Below, in pieces: positions 36,451 through 46,500 of a stretch of DNA of 64,000 nucleotides; position 1 is the first letter of the stretch, and each line of letters begins with the position of its first letter. A program made the translations under genes and the position numbers. Source of the DNA: Bacteroidales bacterium. GTDB taxonomy: Bacteria; Bacteroidota; Bacteroidia; Bacteroidales; UBA932. The DNA is taken from positions 372,001-436,000 of the forward strand of contig JAFZRV010000001.1 of NCBI GenBank assembly GCA_017619655.1, given 5' to 3'. A model generated the notes under the pieces. It had not been told where the DNA came from, did no database searches, and saw only the letters and a list, made by a program, of their open reading frames with translations.

Positions 36451-38529
36451 CTACCAGCCTCCTCCGGGCCAGCCGCCCCCCGGACCACCGGGGCCGCCGC
36501 CACCGGGGCCATTGTTGCCGGTATATTGGGACAGCTTGACGGACGTTCCGCCGGAGATGCCGCTGGTCGCCCAGACGCCGTTGCAGGCGGTGGCGCCGCT
36601 TACGCCGACTCCTTTATATCCGCTGGAAAGCGAAGGAGCCGAAACGATGAAGCTGGCGATGTTGGACGGCGCCTTGAAGGCGGCGATGAAAGAGTTGCCG
36701 TTATGGAGGGCGTTCCAGGCGCCGGCCGTTCCGCTCATGCTGTACACGGTCTGCGAAGCGGAGTAGCCGCTCTCCAGGCCGCCGTAGGCCACGAGCGTGG
36801 CGCCGCTGTTGATATAGAGTTTCTTGCCTTCCTCGGTGTTGGCGTCAAGGGCCACTTCCGGGTTTCCCTTGGTGCAGACGGCCATGACGTAGCCCCCGTT
36901 CAAGATCAGGTTGCCGTTGGCGTCCATGGCGTCGTTGGCGGAAGAGAAGGCATAGACATAGCCTTTGTTCACCGTGAGTTCTCCCTGGCAGTTGATGGCG
37001 TCGTCGCCCGTGGAAGTAACTGCGGTTTCGCCGCCGTCGAAAGTCAGGTCGCCTTTCACTTCCAGGCCTTCGCCGCCCGTGCTGTTCACGGTGACGGTGC
37101 CGCCGCTGATGGTGAGCTTGCCGGCATAGCCCGTGACCGTGGCGCGGTCGCCGGTGCCGTTCTTGGTCACCCAGCCGATCTTGATGCCTTTGGCCGATAC
37201 GTCGTTCACTTCGCGGCCGGTGGTGGTAATGCTGAGGGTTCCGCCGGAGATATAGCTGTCGGAAAGCGTGTGGTTTTCCTCATCGAAGTCGTAGCTTCCG
37301 GCACTGATGCCCTTGCCGCCGTCGCCCGTATTCTTGATGGTGAGCGAGCCGCCGGTCATGCCGAAATAGTTGTCGGCTTTCACGCCGGCCGTGCCGGAGT
37401 ACTCGGCATCTTCGTCGTCATAGGCCACGCCGCCGGTCACGGTGACCATGTGCGTGCCGCCTTCTACCAGCACGTAGTCGTCGGAGCTGATGCCTTTCTT
37501 CATGGCGGCCGCCGTGGAGATGACCAGGGCGCCGTTCGACAGCTGGACATAGTCCTTGCCCTTGAAGCCGTGTCCGGCGCCGCTGCCGGCGTTGACCTTG
37601 ATGGTCGGGTTGTCCATCAGGCGGATGTAATCGTCCGAAACGATGCCGGATTTGCCCTGGGCGTTCAGCGCGTTGACGGTCAGCAGGCCGCTGCCGCTGA
37701 AGATCAGCTGCGCTTCGCTGAACAGGACGGATTTCTGGTCTTCGTTCCCTTCCTTGGTATAGCTGGCATTCGCGCTGTCGGAGAGGGTGTTGGTCCCCTT
37801 GACCACGATGAAGGTGCGTTTCTTGTTCTGGTTGTTGAGCGCCGCGCCGTTCGGATTGGTCAGGTTGACCCCGTTCAGGACGATGGCCTGTTTCTTGGCG
37901 CCGTACACCTTGAAATATCCGTTGGAACTGCTTCCTTTGAGTTCGTAGATGAGCACGTCGCCCGCCGTATTGTTCACCGTGACCTTGTTGCCGTCCACGG
38001 TAACATAGCCATAGGAATCTCCCTTCACGCTGGCGTCACCCGTTTCGGAGAAGGTGATGGTGATGCGGCCTTTGAAGGTGGTCGTGGAGATGTCGTCTTC
38101 GGAAGAAGGGTCGCCCGTGGAGGCGAAGCTGAGCGACGTGTCGTCCGGATCGCTTCCGGAAGCGTTCAGAACGGTCAGGATGTAGGAAACGCTGGCTGCC
38201 GAATAGGTCTGGTCGGCGGTGGAGGAGGCCGTGATCTGGGTCGATCCGCTGCCAACCAGCGAAATGGCGCCGTTGGCATCGATCGTGGCTACGCCTGCCT
38301 GCGAGGAGCTATAGCTGACGCCTACATGATAGTTGTTGGTGAGGGTGGGGAAGCTGTTCGAAGCGCCCAGCGTGGCTTCGAAAGCGTCGGTGCTCCAGGC
38401 GAGGCCCGGGTCGGTCAGGCTGGCCACGCCCTGTTGCGAAGGATCGCCCTGACTGAAAGGATCGGTGTCGAACTCGCAGCCCGTTGCCGCGAGCATCATG
38501 ACGGTAAACAACGCACAAATCTTTCTCAT
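36451..38529 (-). CDS. Cthe_2159-like carbohydrate-binding lipoprotein with beta-helix
   Basis: A 692-residue lipoprotein (MLAATGC, Cys18). Residues about 45-125 resemble a bacterial Ig-like domain (VSYSSSQAGVATIDANGAIS). A long run of beta-helix repeats follows: GKSGIVSDDYIRLMDNPTIK, GHGFKGKDYVQLSNGALVI, DDAINCQGELTVNKGYVYAF, DAMDANGNLILNGGYVM. These match the calcium-binding glycan-binding family (PF14262 type). It ends in a Gly/Pro/Trp tail. A CATATTTG box lies about 35 nt upstream. It converges on the GH92 gene with a 5-nt gap. Confidence 0.8.
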   Translation of the reverse strand: MRKICALFTVMMLAATGCEFDTDPFSQGDPSQQGVASLTDPGLAWSTDAFEATLGASNSFPTLTNNYHVGVSYSSSQAGVATIDANGAISLVGSGSTQITASSTADQTYSAASVSYILTVLNASGSDPDDTSLSFASTGDPSSEDDISTTTFKGRITITFSETGDASVKGDSYGYVTVDGNKVTVNNTAGDVLIYELKGSSSNGYFKVYGAKKQAIVLNGVNLTNPNGAALNNQNKKRTFIVVKGTNTLSDSANASYTKEGNEDQKSVLFSEAQLIFSGSGLLTVNALNAQGKSGIVSDDYIRLMDNPTIKVNAGSGAGHGFKGKDYVQLSNGALVISTAAAMKKGISSDDYVLVEGGTHMVTVTGGVAYDDEDAEYSGTAGVKADNYFGMTGGSLTIKNTGDGGKGISAGSYDFDEENHTLSDSYISGGTLSITTTGREVNDVSAKGIKIGWVTKNGTGDRATVTGYAGKLTISGGTVTVNSTGGEGLEVKGDLTFDGGETAVTSTGDDAINCQGELTVNKGYVYAFSSANDAMDANGNLILNGGYVMAVCTKGNPEVALDANTEEGKKLYINSGATLVAYGGLESGYSASQTVYSMSGTAGAWNALHNGNSFIAAFKAPSNIASFIVSAPSLSSGYKGVGVSGATACNGVWATSGISGGTSVKLSQYTGNNGPGGGGPGGPGGGWPGGGW

Positions 38530-38600
38530 ATATCGATGGTTTTAGTATACGAAGCCATCACTTAACCAAATATGATACCAAACATTTCACGGGCCGACTC

Positions 38601-38641
38601 TCCACAAGAAAAGCTGGCTTAAAGCCAGCTTTTCTTGTGGA
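38601..38641 (-). terminator. Perfect 20-bp inverted repeat closing the tmRNA gene
   Basis: Positions 38601-38620 and 38622-38641 are exact reverse complements (core aagaaaagctggctt). The 3' arm on the minus strand is T-rich and acts as terminator. The outer bases are shared with the tmRNA acceptor end (tccacaag), so the stem reaches into the mature RNA. Confidence 0.8.
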
Positions 38642-39030
38642 GATGGGCGGAGTCGAACCGCCGTCCGAATAAAGCGCCAAGGGGCTTTCTACATGCTTAT
38701 CCTGCCTTTGCTTGTCGGGGACCGGCTGCCGGAAGGCGGGCCATCGGTCCCTTAGCTTCTGAAACTTAAGGCGCTGTAGAAGCGTCGGCGCCCGCATCCT
38801 TCCTGGATGATACCCCATATGCCGGAGAGGGAAGGCCAGGAACCCCGGCGGGATACTCGTCGCTACGGACCTGGTCCGCGCGATTAAGCTAATCCGCTTG
38901 GCAGATTAGGCAGCGAGTGCATAGTTGTTGTTGCCAGTTATGGCTTGTAGTCTGAGATTTACGAGCGGGGCTACGACGCTCGGCATGCTTACCGCCCGAC
39001 ATCATTTACCGTCAAAACCAGTACATCCCC
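38638..39030 (-). ncRNA. ssrA: tmRNA (ssrA)
   Basis: About 393 nt. The 5' acceptor strand GGGGATG (39030-39024) pairs with CATCTCC at 38645-38639, and the T-arm/TPsiC loop reads GGCGGTTCGACTCCGCC before it. The tag reading frame is at 38935-38906: GGC AAC AAC AAC TAT GCA CTC GCT GCC TAA, so ribosomes add GNNNYALAA after the charging Ala. CCA is not encoded (the DNA continues caag). It rescues stalled ribosomes together with SmpB. Confidence 0.93.
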
Positions 39031-39088
39031 AGTTGTGTCGATGGTCGAACGACACTACAAAGATGCAAATTATATCCGAAATGTTGCG

Positions 39089-39096
39089 TAAATTTG
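39089..39096 (+). promoter_or_regulatory. -7 promoter box of the PatB-like gene
   Basis: TAAATTTG, nine bases before the ATG at 39106; a leader of only a few nucleotides is predicted. Confidence 0.55.
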
Positions 39097-39105
39097 TTGG
39101 AGACT

Positions 39106-40377
39106 ATGAAAAGACGTACCTTTTTGAAAAGTGCAGCAGCGGCAGGCGCTGCGACGCTGTTGCCGACAGGCGTCCTGGGACTGGCGTCCGGCTGCGCGAA
39201 AGCCGCCAAGGCGCAGGGCTGGAATTTCGACGAAGTCATCGACCGCTCCGGCACGTATAGCATCAAGTACCGTCGTGCCGAAGGCGACAAGTTGGCGATG
39301 TGGATCGCCGACATGGATTTCAAGACGGACCCGGTCGTGAGCCAGGCCCTGCGGGAGCGGATTGACCGCGATGTCATCGGCTATACCTATGCGCCGGAAG
39401 AATATTACCAGGCGATTGTCGATTGGCTGCAGACGCAACATGATTATACGGTGGAACGGGAGTGGGTGAATGCCTGCCCGGGCGTGATCACCTCCATCAA
39501 CCAGGCCTATCTGGCTTTCACGCAGCCAGGCGACAAGGTCGTCGTGCAGACGCCTGTCTATGATCCGTTTTTTAATTTTGCGAAACGGCTCGGTCGCCAG
39601 GTGGTGGAAAATCCGCTGGTGCTGCGCGACGGTCGCTACGAGATGGACTTCGAGGGGCTGGAGCGCCTCTTCGACGCCCGCACGAAAGTGCTGGTACTCT
39701 GCAATCCGCACAATCCGATCGGCCTGGTTTGGGATCGCGGGACACTGGCCCGGCTTGCGGACATCTGCGAGCGCCACGGCGTGCTCGTCTTTTCCGACGA
39801 GATCCACGCCGACCTGGCCCTTTTCGGCCATAGGCAGGTTCCTTTCTGCAGTGCCAGCCCCGCAGCGGCGCGCATCGGCCTGATGTTCGGCAGTCCGACG
39901 AAAGCGTTCAACGTCGCCGGCCTTTTCGGCACGGCCTGGTGTGTCATTCCCGATGCGGAAAAACGGGAGCGCTATATGACTGCGCTGCGCAACCAGAAGC
40001 TGAATGAATTTTCGGTGCCGTCGATGGTGGCCACCCTGGCCGCCTATACGCATGAGCCTCGGTGGCTGGACGCCCTGAAGTGTTATCTGGAGGGCAATAT
40101 CGAATTCCTGGAAGACTGCTTCTCGAAAGATCCGCACGCCCATGTCATTCGCGTCATCCGGCCCGAAGCCTCCTTCCTGGTCTGGCTGGATTGCCGGGCG
40201 CTGGGCCTGCCGCAGCCGGAGCTGATGAAATTATTCAACGATGAGGCCGGCGTCGTCGTGAACAACGGCGCCTCTTACGGCACCGGCGGTGAAGGCTTCA
40301 TCCGCCTGAACGTCGGTTGTCCGCGCAGTATCGTCGAAGAGGCATGCCGCCGCATCGCGAATGCAATTATTTCGTAA
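39106..40377 (+). CDS. patB: MalY/PatB-family C-S lyase with Tat-type lipoprotein signal
   Basis: A 423-residue PLP enzyme of the aminotransferase class I/II fold, close to cystathionine beta-lyase PatB/MalY. It cleaves cystathionine or cysteine to pyruvate, ammonia and a thiol. The PLP lysine is Lys266 (FGSPTKAFNVAGLFG); CNPHNPIGLVWDRG and FSDEIHADLALFG are conserved. Unlike cytosolic relatives it begins MKRRTFLKSAAAAGAATLLP with LASGC, a twin-arginine signal and lipobox, so it is predicted to act folded in the periplasm on a lipid anchor. The cysteine desulfidase-like gene follows after 9 nt. Confidence 0.88.
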   Translation: MKRRTFLKSAAAAGAATLLPTGVLGLASGCAKAAKAQGWNFDEVIDRSGTYSIKYRRAEGDKLAMWIADMDFKTDPVVSQALRERIDRDVIGYTYAPEEYYQAIVDWLQTQHDYTVEREWVNACPGVITSINQAYLAFTQPGDKVVVQTPVYDPFFNFAKRLGRQVVENPLVLRDGRYEMDFEGLERLFDARTKVLVLCNPHNPIGLVWDRGTLARLADICERHGVLVFSDEIHADLALFGHRQVPFCSASPAAARIGLMFGSPTKAFNVAGLFGTAWCVIPDAEKRERYMTALRNQKLNEFSVPSMVATLAAYTHEPRWLDALKCYLEGNIEFLEDCFSKDPHAHVIRVIRPEASFLVWLDCRALGLPQPELMKLFNDEAGVVVNNGASYGTGGEGFIRLNVGCPRSIVEEACRRIANAIIS

Positions 40378-40382
40378 CTTTA
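40375..40382 (+). promoter_or_regulatory. -7-like box giving a probable leaderless desulfidase mRNA
   Basis: TAACTTTA overlaps the patB stop codon and is followed by four bases (caga) and the ATG, the same spacing as at other predicted leaderless genes. Confidence 0.5.
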
Positions 40383-40386
40383 CAGA

Positions 40387-41688
40387 ATGATCGATACCAA
40401 TACCCGCGAACGAATCCTGGCGCTGATCCATAAGGAAGTGGTGCCGGCCATCGGCTGTACGGAGCCGATGGCGGTGGCGCTGTGCACGGCAAAAGCCGTG
40501 GAGAAATTGGGCTGCCGGCCCGAAAAGATCGAGGCGCTGCTGAGCGCGAATATCCTGAAAAACGCCATGGGCGTGGGCATTCCCGGCACGGGGATGACCG
40601 GCCTGCCGATCGCCATCGCGCTGGGCGCCCTCATCGGCAAGAGCGACTACCAGCTCGAAGTGCTGCGCGACCTTACGCCCGAAGCGCTGGAAGCCGGCAA
40701 GCGCTTTGTCGCCGAGGACCGCATCGGCATCCAGCTCAAGAAAGGCATCTCGGAGAAACTCTATATCGAAATCATCGTGACAGCAGGGGAGAAGCAGGCC
40801 ACGGCCGTGATCGCGGGCAGCCACACGCATTTCGTGCATGTCGCCCCCGGCCGGTTGGACGACGCGACCCTGGCGCAGGTGTTGCCGAAAACGAGCGGCG
40901 CCAGCGCTGCCGGCGATGACATCGCCCTGAACCTCAAGCTGGTCTACGACTACGCCACCACCGCGCCGCTCGACGAGATCCGTTTCATCCTGGAGACCCG
41001 CGACTACAACATGAAGGCTGCCCGCGAGGCCCTCAAGGGCAACTACGGGCACAACCTGGGCAAGAGCATCGACCGTCCGCTGGCCAAGGGCATACTGGGC
41101 GACAGCATCTATTCGCGCATCATCGCTCGCACGGCAGCGGCCTGCGACGCCCGCATGGGCGGTGCCATGATTCCCGTGATGAGCAATTCGGGCAGCGGCA
41201 ACCAGGGTATCTGTGCCACCAATCCTGTCTGCGTCTATGCGGAAATGAACGAGAATACGGAGGAAGAACTGATCCGCGCGCTGACCCTCAGCCACTTGAC
41301 AGCCATCTACATCAAACAGTCGCTCGGTAAGCTCTCCGCCCTCTGCGGCTGTGTGGTGGCCAGCACGGGCAGCAGCGTGGGCATCGTTTACCTGATGGGC
41401 GGTGATTTCGCCCGCTGCTGCGCCGCCGTGAAGAACATGGTGGCCAACCTGACCGGCATGATCTGCGACGGCGCCAAGCCTTCGTGCTCGCTGAAGCTCA
41501 CCTCCGGCGTGTCGACCGCCATCCTGTCGGCCCTGCTGGCCATGGAAGGCAAGTGCGTCACCTCGCAGGAGGGCATCGTGGACGACGACATCGACCGTTC
41601 CATCCACAACCTGACCGCCATCGGTGCCGACGCCATGTGCATCACCGATGAAATGGTCTTGAACATCATGACTTCGAAAGGCTGCTGA
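40387..41688 (+). CDS. L-cysteine desulfidase / YhaM (UPF0597) family protein
   Basis: A 433-residue member of the YhaM/CyuA family, [4Fe-4S] enzymes related to serine dehydratase alpha that convert L-cysteine to H2S, pyruvate and ammonia. Landmarks: EVVPAIGCTEPMAVALCTAK, NAMGVGIPGTGMTGLPIAIA, NSGSGNQGICATNPVCVYAE, GMICDGAKPSCSLKL and EGIVDDDIDRSIHNL, with conserved cysteines available for a cluster. Another possible substrate is L-serine. It lies just after the PatB-like gene and 7 nt before the PUL regulator. Confidence 0.87.
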   Translation: MIDTNTRERILALIHKEVVPAIGCTEPMAVALCTAKAVEKLGCRPEKIEALLSANILKNAMGVGIPGTGMTGLPIAIALGALIGKSDYQLEVLRDLTPEALEAGKRFVAEDRIGIQLKKGISEKLYIEIIVTAGEKQATAVIAGSHTHFVHVAPGRLDDATLAQVLPKTSGASAAGDDIALNLKLVYDYATTAPLDEIRFILETRDYNMKAAREALKGNYGHNLGKSIDRPLAKGILGDSIYSRIIARTAAACDARMGGAMIPVMSNSGSGNQGICATNPVCVYAEMNENTEEELIRALTLSHLTAIYIKQSLGKLSALCGCVVASTGSSVGIVYLMGGDFARCCAAVKNMVANLTGMICDGAKPSCSLKLTSGVSTAILSALLAMEGKCVTSQEGIVDDDIDRSIHNLTAIGADAMCITDEMVLNIMTSKGC

Positions 41689-41695
41689 TCCTCCC

Positions 41696-43336
41696 ATGCG
41701 TTCCGCCCGACCCATATTGCTTTTATCGCTGATGCTGGCCTTTGCGCTGTTGAGCGCTTGTCAACGTCCCGCCCGGCTGGATAGTTCTACGCGTCATCTG
41801 CTCAGTGAACTGGACGGCTATGTGGCGGCCCGGGAAGTCTATGTGGCCAAGAAACTAGACCAGATGGATGCGCTGCGAAAGCTCGTGGCGGCCACGTCTG
41901 ACCCTGTCATGCGTTTTGAGACGGAGATGAATGTAGCTTCGGAGTATTTCTCTTTCAGCTTTGATTCGACGCAGCATTATCTCAAGCATTGCCAGGAGTT
42001 GGCATTGAACGAGTTGCGCGATCGCGACCGCTACAACCAGGCTTCCATCCGCCTGGGTCATCTCTACGCCAAAGCGGGCAGCTACATGGAAGCGAATAAC
42101 CTGCTATATCAGCAGATCGATACGACGCAGTTGTCAGAAGCCCTGATGACGGAGTACCTGCTGGCCCTGTATGATTTCAGCATGGACCTGGCGGGTAATT
42201 CCGGCATGGTAGAACGCCTTAATATTGCAAACGCAGCTTCCTTCCGTCCCGCCCTGTATGAAAGGATTCCCCGTGATTCTGAGTCCTGGCGCACCATCCT
42301 GCGGGACGATCTCTTTTCACAGGGCCGCTACACCCAGGCTGACAGTGTCGGGCGTCTTCTGCTGGCTGGCACCCGTCCCGAAGAGCATGCCTATGCCATC
42401 TATGCATTTTACTTATCGGAGATCGCAGAACGGCAAGGCCGCCAGACCGACCGTATGGCTTGGCTGATCCGGTCGGCCGAGAGTGACATGATCAATGCCG
42501 TCAAAGACTATGCTTCGCTGACGATGGTGGCACAGAATATCCTGCCGGCCGATGTAGATCGTTCCTTCCGGTATCTGCGCATCGCACAGGAAGATGCTTT
42601 GTTCTACAACGCCAAACTCCGACCCTGGCAGATCTCCCGTTTTCTGATTGAAGTGCAGGATGCGTACGCGGCGCGTCAGATCCGCATGAAAAAATGGACA
42701 GACGCAACCTCCATCCTGATGGCTGTCCTCGTCCTGGCACTTTCGGTGGTCAGCTGGTTCTATGTGTCCCGATCCCGGAAACTGACGGCGATGCAGAAGC
42801 AGCTAGAGTTAAGTAACGCTCGCCTGACTGCTGCCAATGCGGCGCTCAACGGCTTGAACGCGCAGATATCTGATGCCGACCGTGTCAAAGAGCAGTTCAT
42901 CATTTCATTTCTAGAGAGTTTCTCCAATCAGATTCATTTGTTCCGGAGCGAGGACAACCGCCTGCGCAACCTGGTGAAGCGGGGGAGGGCCGATCTGTTG
43001 CTCAAGGATGCCGCTTTCTCCAAGCGCTCGGAGAAGGCTCGCGAAGAATTTTACCGCACATTCGATACGACATTCCTGGCCATGCATCCTTCTTTCGTGG
43101 AGCAGTTCAATGCCCTGCTGCAGGAAGATGCGCGGGTGTATCCGCCGCGCGGGCAACTCAATACGGAACTCCGGGTATTCGCCTTGATCCGGCTGGGTGT
43201 GGATGATTCTAAGCGGATTGCGTCCATGTTGGACTATTCCCTGAGCACCATCTATAATTATAAGGTCGCCGTTAAGAACAAGGCCCTCGGTGATCGTGAC
43301 AGCTTTGAAGAACGCGTGAAACAGATCGGAAAGTAG
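41696..43336 (+). CDS. DUF6377-type membrane regulator of the downstream PUL
   Basis: A 546-residue regulator. The N-terminal signal ends LLSAC (Cys22). A TPR-like helical periplasmic sensor runs to about 330, one membrane helix follows at 337-357 (ILMAVLVLALSVVSWFYV), then a coiled coil (362-395) and a C-terminal LuxR-like HTH (LRVFALIRLGVDDSKRIASM, LDYSLSTIYNYKVAVKNKAL). This layout is that of DUF6377 proteins found next to Bacteroidota PULs, so it likely senses a glycan product and switches on susC at 43560. It is separated from susC by a terminator. Confidence 0.83.
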   Translation: MRSARPILLLSLMLAFALLSACQRPARLDSSTRHLLSELDGYVAAREVYVAKKLDQMDALRKLVAATSDPVMRFETEMNVASEYFSFSFDSTQHYLKHCQELALNELRDRDRYNQASIRLGHLYAKAGSYMEANNLLYQQIDTTQLSEALMTEYLLALYDFSMDLAGNSGMVERLNIANAASFRPALYERIPRDSESWRTILRDDLFSQGRYTQADSVGRLLLAGTRPEEHAYAIYAFYLSEIAERQGRQTDRMAWLIRSAESDMINAVKDYASLTMVAQNILPADVDRSFRYLRIAQEDALFYNAKLRPWQISRFLIEVQDAYAARQIRMKKWTDATSILMAVLVLALSVVSWFYVSRSRKLTAMQKQLELSNARLTAANAALNGLNAQISDADRVKEQFIISFLESFSNQIHLFRSEDNRLRNLVKRGRADLLLKDAAFSKRSEKAREEFYRTFDTTFLAMHPSFVEQFNALLQEDARVYPPRGQLNTELRVFALIRLGVDDSKRIASMLDYSLSTIYNYKVAVKNKALGDRDSFEERVKQIGK

Positions 43337-43379
43337 TACTATTTCGCTCCTTAAGCGCTACTTTTCATGCCCCATATAT

Positions 43380-43422
43380 GAAATCGAATCGGCTGAAAAC
43401 CAGTTGATTCGATTTCTTTTTT
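43380..43422 (+). terminator. Rho-independent terminator after the DUF6377 regulator
   Basis: Stem gaaatcgaatc / gattcgatttc, loop partly paired (ctg/cag), then tttttt. It isolates the regulator transcript from the PUL. The rest of the 223-nt gap to susC is AT-rich leader; I see no clear -7 box in it. Confidence 0.9.
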
Positions 43423-43559
43423 CACTACTTTTTTATTCTTGCGCGTACCATGGCTTACATTTCTATCTATTTTTGTATTGGCCAAGAGTCAAAACCATGA
43501 TTTTAAACAAATTTACTTTACATTTTTAATCAAAAACGCCCATTTAAACCTAAAAGCGT

Positions 43560-46500
43560 ATGAGAAAACTAGCTGCAATAATCCTTGCATTAGGATTGAG
43601 CCTGGCCGCTTTTGCGCAGAACATCACCGTCTCCGGTGTCGTTCTCGACGCTGCGCGCCAGCCGATTGTCGGCGCTTTCGTGGTCGAACAGGGTACCAGC
43701 AACGGTACGTCCGCCAACCTGGATGGTGAATTCTCCCTCAAGGTGACGCCGGGCGCCGTTCTGGAGGTTTCCTGCATCGGCTATGTGACCCGTACGGTAA
43801 CGGTCTCGAATGAACCGCGACTGGAGATCATCCTGGAAGATGATACCCAGATGCTGGATGAAACTGTCGTGGTCGGTTACGGTGTCCAGAAGAAGAGCGT
43901 CGTGACCGCTTCGATTTCCAAAGTCGACGGTGATGCCTTGAATAAGGTCCGCGCTTCGACCGTCAACGACGCCATCAAAGGTAAGGTCTCTGGTGTGCAG
44001 ATCACGCAGGCTTCCGGCCAGCCCGGTTCCGGTTCCCAGATCAAGATCCGCGGTATCGGCTCCGTCAACAACTCCGATCCGCTTTATATCGTGGATGGTA
44101 TGGCCGTGGACGGTGGTATCGATTACCTGAACCCCAACGACATTCAGTCTGTCGAGATTTTGAAGGATGCGGCTTCCGCAGCCATCTACGGTGCCCGTGC
44201 CGCCAACGGCGTGGTCCTGGTGACTACCCGCAACGGTGAGAAAGGCAAGGCATCCCTCACCTACAACGGCAGCTACGGCTGGCAGAATCCCTGGCGCAAG
44301 AAAGAAGTCCTCAATGCCACGGAATACATGGTGATCATGAACGAGGCCCGCATCAACGACGGCGGAGCCCCGCTCTATTCCGCTGCGGAGATCGCTGCAG
44401 CCGGTAAAGGCACCGACTGGCAGGATGAGACCTTTAATTATAACGCGCCCATCATGCAGCACCAGCTGTCGGTGAGCGGAGGTACCGACAGGGCGATGTA
44501 TTTCGTCTCGCTCGGTTACTTCAAGCAGGACGGTATCGTTGGTGGCAATTATGGCAAGTCCAACTACGACCGCCTTTCCGTCCGCTCCAACAATACCTAT
44601 ATTCCTTTCGAGTCGAAGGAGCGCAATTTCCTCAACAAGCTGACCTTGACGGCCAACATTGCGTATTCCAACATCAATTCGACGGGTATCACGACGAACT
44701 CCGAGTTCGGTTCCGTGCTGGGTTCCGCCGTCGGTTTCAACCCCTCGATTCCTGTGTTTGCCTCCGAGGCTGAAGCAGCCCGCATCCTGGCCGAGCATCC
44801 GACGGCCATTGTCGCCGCCGACGGCCGTGTGTATTCGCTTCCTCCGACGGGTTATCAGGAACTCACCAACCCGGTGGCCAACCTCGACACCCCGTCGAAC
44901 ACCTATTACAAGACCCATAAGATCGTGGCCAACTTCGCTGCGGAACTCGATATTATTCCCGGCCTCAAGTTCAAGACCAGCTTCGGTACCGACCTGGCCT
45001 TCTGGCGCAACCGTGGCTATGGCTTCGAGCAGTACAAGAGCTCGATGAACCAGACGCTGACCAGCTGGGTGAACATGGGTATGAACGAAGGACTTCGCTG
45101 GCAGGTGGAGAATTACTTCTCTTACAACCGTCAGTTCGGCAAGCACTCCATCGCTGCCGTGCTCGGCCAGTCCGCGATGAGCTACTCCTATATTTATGTG
45201 TCGGGCACCGACTACAATCTCAAGGAGACCAATCCGGCCATGGCCTATATTGATTCGGCCATCGGCAGTACGGATGACGAACGTACGAGCGGCGGCACCG
45301 GCGGTTATGACCACCAGCGCCTGGCTTCGTATTTCTTCCGCTTCGACTACAATTTCGACGAGCGCTACATGCTCGAGTTCACGATCCGCCGCGACGGTTC
45401 CTCGCGCTTCGGCCCGGGCCACAAGTGGGCGACGTTCCCCGCTGTTTCCGCCGGTTGGAACATGACCAACGAACCTTGGTTCCGCGAAGGCCGTCCCGAG
45501 TGGATCAACCAGCTCAAGCTCCGCGCCAGCTGGGGTCGCAACGGTAACGAGAACATCGGTAACTTCCGCTATGCTTCGCTGATGGACACCGGCCAGGAGT
45601 ATTACTTCGGCCTCGGATCCGCTCCCTATGGCGAGATGTATTCGGGTGCATCTCCGGCCGCACTGGCCAACCCGACCATTCGCTGGGAGGAATCCGAGCA
45701 GGTTGACGTCGGTTTCGATGCGCGTCTGTTCGGCGATCGCCTGAGCTTTGGCTATGACTTCTACAACAAACGGACGAAAGGTATGCTCATGGACAAGCCG
45801 ATTCCGGCTTATGTGGGCCAGGGCGCACCGATGTCCAACCTCGGTGACATGCGCAACTGGGGACACGAATTTGAGATCAGCTGGCAGCACCAGGTAGGGG
45901 ATTTCCACTACTCGGTCAGTGCTAATGCGTCCCTGCTCCGCAACCGTCTGATCAACCTCGGTAACGAATCCGGAGAGGCTGTGTACCAGAGCAACGGCGC
46001 TTCCGGCATTGGTGACTACGTGAAAGGTTCCAACGGCATGGTCTGGCCGTATTTCTACGGTATGAAGACCAACGGCCTCTTCCAGAACTGGGCGGAGGTC
46101 GAAAGCTACAGGGACCGCGACGGCAACCTGATGCAGCCCAACGCCCAGCCGGGTGACGTACGCTTCGTCGATGTCAACGGCGATGGCTATGTGAACGACG
46201 ATGACCGTACGATGATCGGCAAGGGTATGCCTGATTGGACCGCCGGCCTGACGATGTCCGCCGACTGGAAGGGTATCGACCTGACCCTGTTCTTCCAGGG
46301 CTCCTTCGGCAACGATGTCTTCGACTACTGCATGCGTGGTGATATTCCGGCCCAAAACCGTCCGGGTTGGGTGCTCGATCGCTGGATCGGCGAAGGCACT
46401 TCCAACAGAATCCCGCGCATGACCAATGCGAACCCGAATCAGAACTGGCGTTCTTCCGACCTGTGGGTCAAGGACGGATCCTTTGTCCGCCTGAAGACCG

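Noticed and set aside
36451..38529. Autotransporter or adhesin
   Set aside because: Beta-helix repeats suggested it, but there is a lipobox and no translocator barrel or sorting domain.
38601..39030. Integrative element at the tmRNA 3' end
   Set aside because: tmRNA ends are common integration sites, but no integrase or second copy of the 3' end flanks it; the inverted repeat is explained as a terminator.
43590..46355. 921-codon minus-strand frame opposite susC
   Set aside because: Shadow of a canonical SusC gene with full plug and barrel motifs.
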